Positions 5,143 through 5,549 of a stretch of DNA of 5,549 nt are shown here, piece after piece. The notes beneath the pieces are model-generated. The model made no database searches, was not told the DNA's origin, and was given only the letters and a program-made list of their open reading frames with translations. Source of the stretch: Microcaldota archaeon (lineage in GTDB: Archaea > Micrarchaeota > Micrarchaeia > Anstonellales > Bilamarchaeaceae); contig DAOVFD010000068.1 in assembly GCA_030668565.1 (NCBI GenBank), positions 1 to 5,549 of the forward strand. The letters are read 5' to 3'. Position numbers and translations under genes: made by a program. Numbering within the stretch: position 1 is the first letter of the stretch; every line of letters begins with the position of its first letter.

Positions 5143-5549
5143 TTATTCACAAAAGTCTTTCAGCTCATAAACAAGATAACCTGCTTTCTCCAATTCTTTT
5201 TTTGAACCAATTTTTTTTGCTACAAGCCCGAATCTTTTTTTCTTTTTACTTCTCAGATATTCTGATTTTTTTTCAAGGCCCTTTAATACTCCAATAGCCT
5301 CTGCTTTAGTTAGGTTTTTCCATTTGAATTCAAAAAAATAAAGAGAATCTCCCTTCCTGCCAACCAAATCTATTTCATAAACTTCCTTTGACTCAGGGAT
5401 TTTCCCCCATTGTCTTGCTGCATATTCCAATCCTATCTTTTTTGATATGAATTCCCCTGCGATACTTTCGAACCTTCTTCCAATGAATGCATTAAGATTC
5501 TCCTTAACATACCTTTCAAATTCTTTACTTCTTCTCTTATACTGCGAGC
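5143..5549 (-). CDS. C-terminal part of an archaeal ATPase/DUF234-type protein with a PD-(D/E)xK-like domain (5' end outside window)
   Basis: The minus-strand frame is open from the right edge (5549) to TAA at 5143-5145, giving 134 visible C-terminal residues. The start is not in view; a TTG at 5430 is simply internal. The pattern matches the DUF234 tail of archaeal P-loop ATPases (COG1672-like): visible residues 17-34 read LNAFIGRRFESIAGEFIS, followed by a tryptophan region (RQWGKIPES), EIDLVGR at 58-64 and FFEFKWKN at 71-78. The D60 and E73-x-K75 residues fit the PD-(D/E)xK nuclease core. The family normally couples an N-terminal AAA-type ATPase to this domain; its role is poorly known, and DNA-related or defence functions are inference. 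The ATPase half should lie to the right of the window. The gene is AT-rich with many A/T homopolymers, unlike hppA, and it ends next to repeat copy 2, suggesting that it too is an acquired cassette. Confidence 0.8.
   Translation of the reverse strand, partial: SQYKRRSKEFERYVKENLNAFIGRRFESIAGEFISKKIGLEYAARQWGKIPESKEVYEIDLVGRKGDSLYFFEFKWKNLTKAEAIGVLKGLEKKSEYLRSKKKKRFGLVAKKIGSKKELEKAGYLVYELKDFCE

Noticed and set aside
1..5549. CRISPR array, tRNA or rRNA genes
   Set aside because: No regularly spaced repeats and no tRNA- or rRNA-like sequence were seen on either strand. The only long repeat occurs twice.

Overview
The window looks archaeal, possibly from a small-genome (DPANN-like) lineage, though the lineage is a guess. 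The support is TATA-type promoter elements in place of -35/-10 boxes, T-tract terminators, heavy AGA/AGG arginine and ATA isoleucine codon use, and a gene tail of the archaeal ATPase/DUF234 family. No rRNA, tRNA, CRISPR array, transposase or integrase is visible.

Layout. (1) Positions 1-1676, minus strand: a two-gene unit of a 91-residue unknown protein followed 6 nt later by a long helical, lysine/alanine-rich protein (464 residues visible, TPR-like hairpins) that runs off the left edge. (2) 1677-1783: a divergent promoter region. (3) 1784-3796, plus strand: a complete membrane-bound pyrophosphatase (hppA) with the lysine/threonine signature of the K+-independent, H+-pumping class, followed by a hairpin and T-tract terminator. 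(4) 3859-4982, minus strand: an AT-rich two-gene module with an ATGA overlap, encoding a winged-helix/minimal-nucleotidyltransferase protein (MNT) and a HEPN-like helical protein. It has the layout of a MNT-HEPN toxin-antitoxin pair and is preceded by two overlapping perfect palindromes that look like an autoregulatory operator. (5) 5043-5138: a second copy of the last 11 codons of hppA plus its 3' UTR and terminator. (6) 5143-5549, minus strand: the C-terminal part of a DUF234-type archaeal ATPase with a PD-(D/E)xK-like core, running off the right edge.

The main observation is the 96-bp direct repeat (90/96 identical, ungapped) flanking the MNT-HEPN module. One copy is the living 3' end of hppA and the other is an orphan tail 1281 bp away. 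The three differences in the coding part are all synonymous, so both copies appear to have been shaped as real hppA sequence. Each copy is followed within 5 nt by the stop codon of a convergent, AT-rich minus-strand gene. This fits cassettes inserting at the hppA 3' end and each rebuilding the gene tail and terminator, with the hppA tail acting as an attachment or recombination site. The mechanism is inferred; no recombinase gene is in view.
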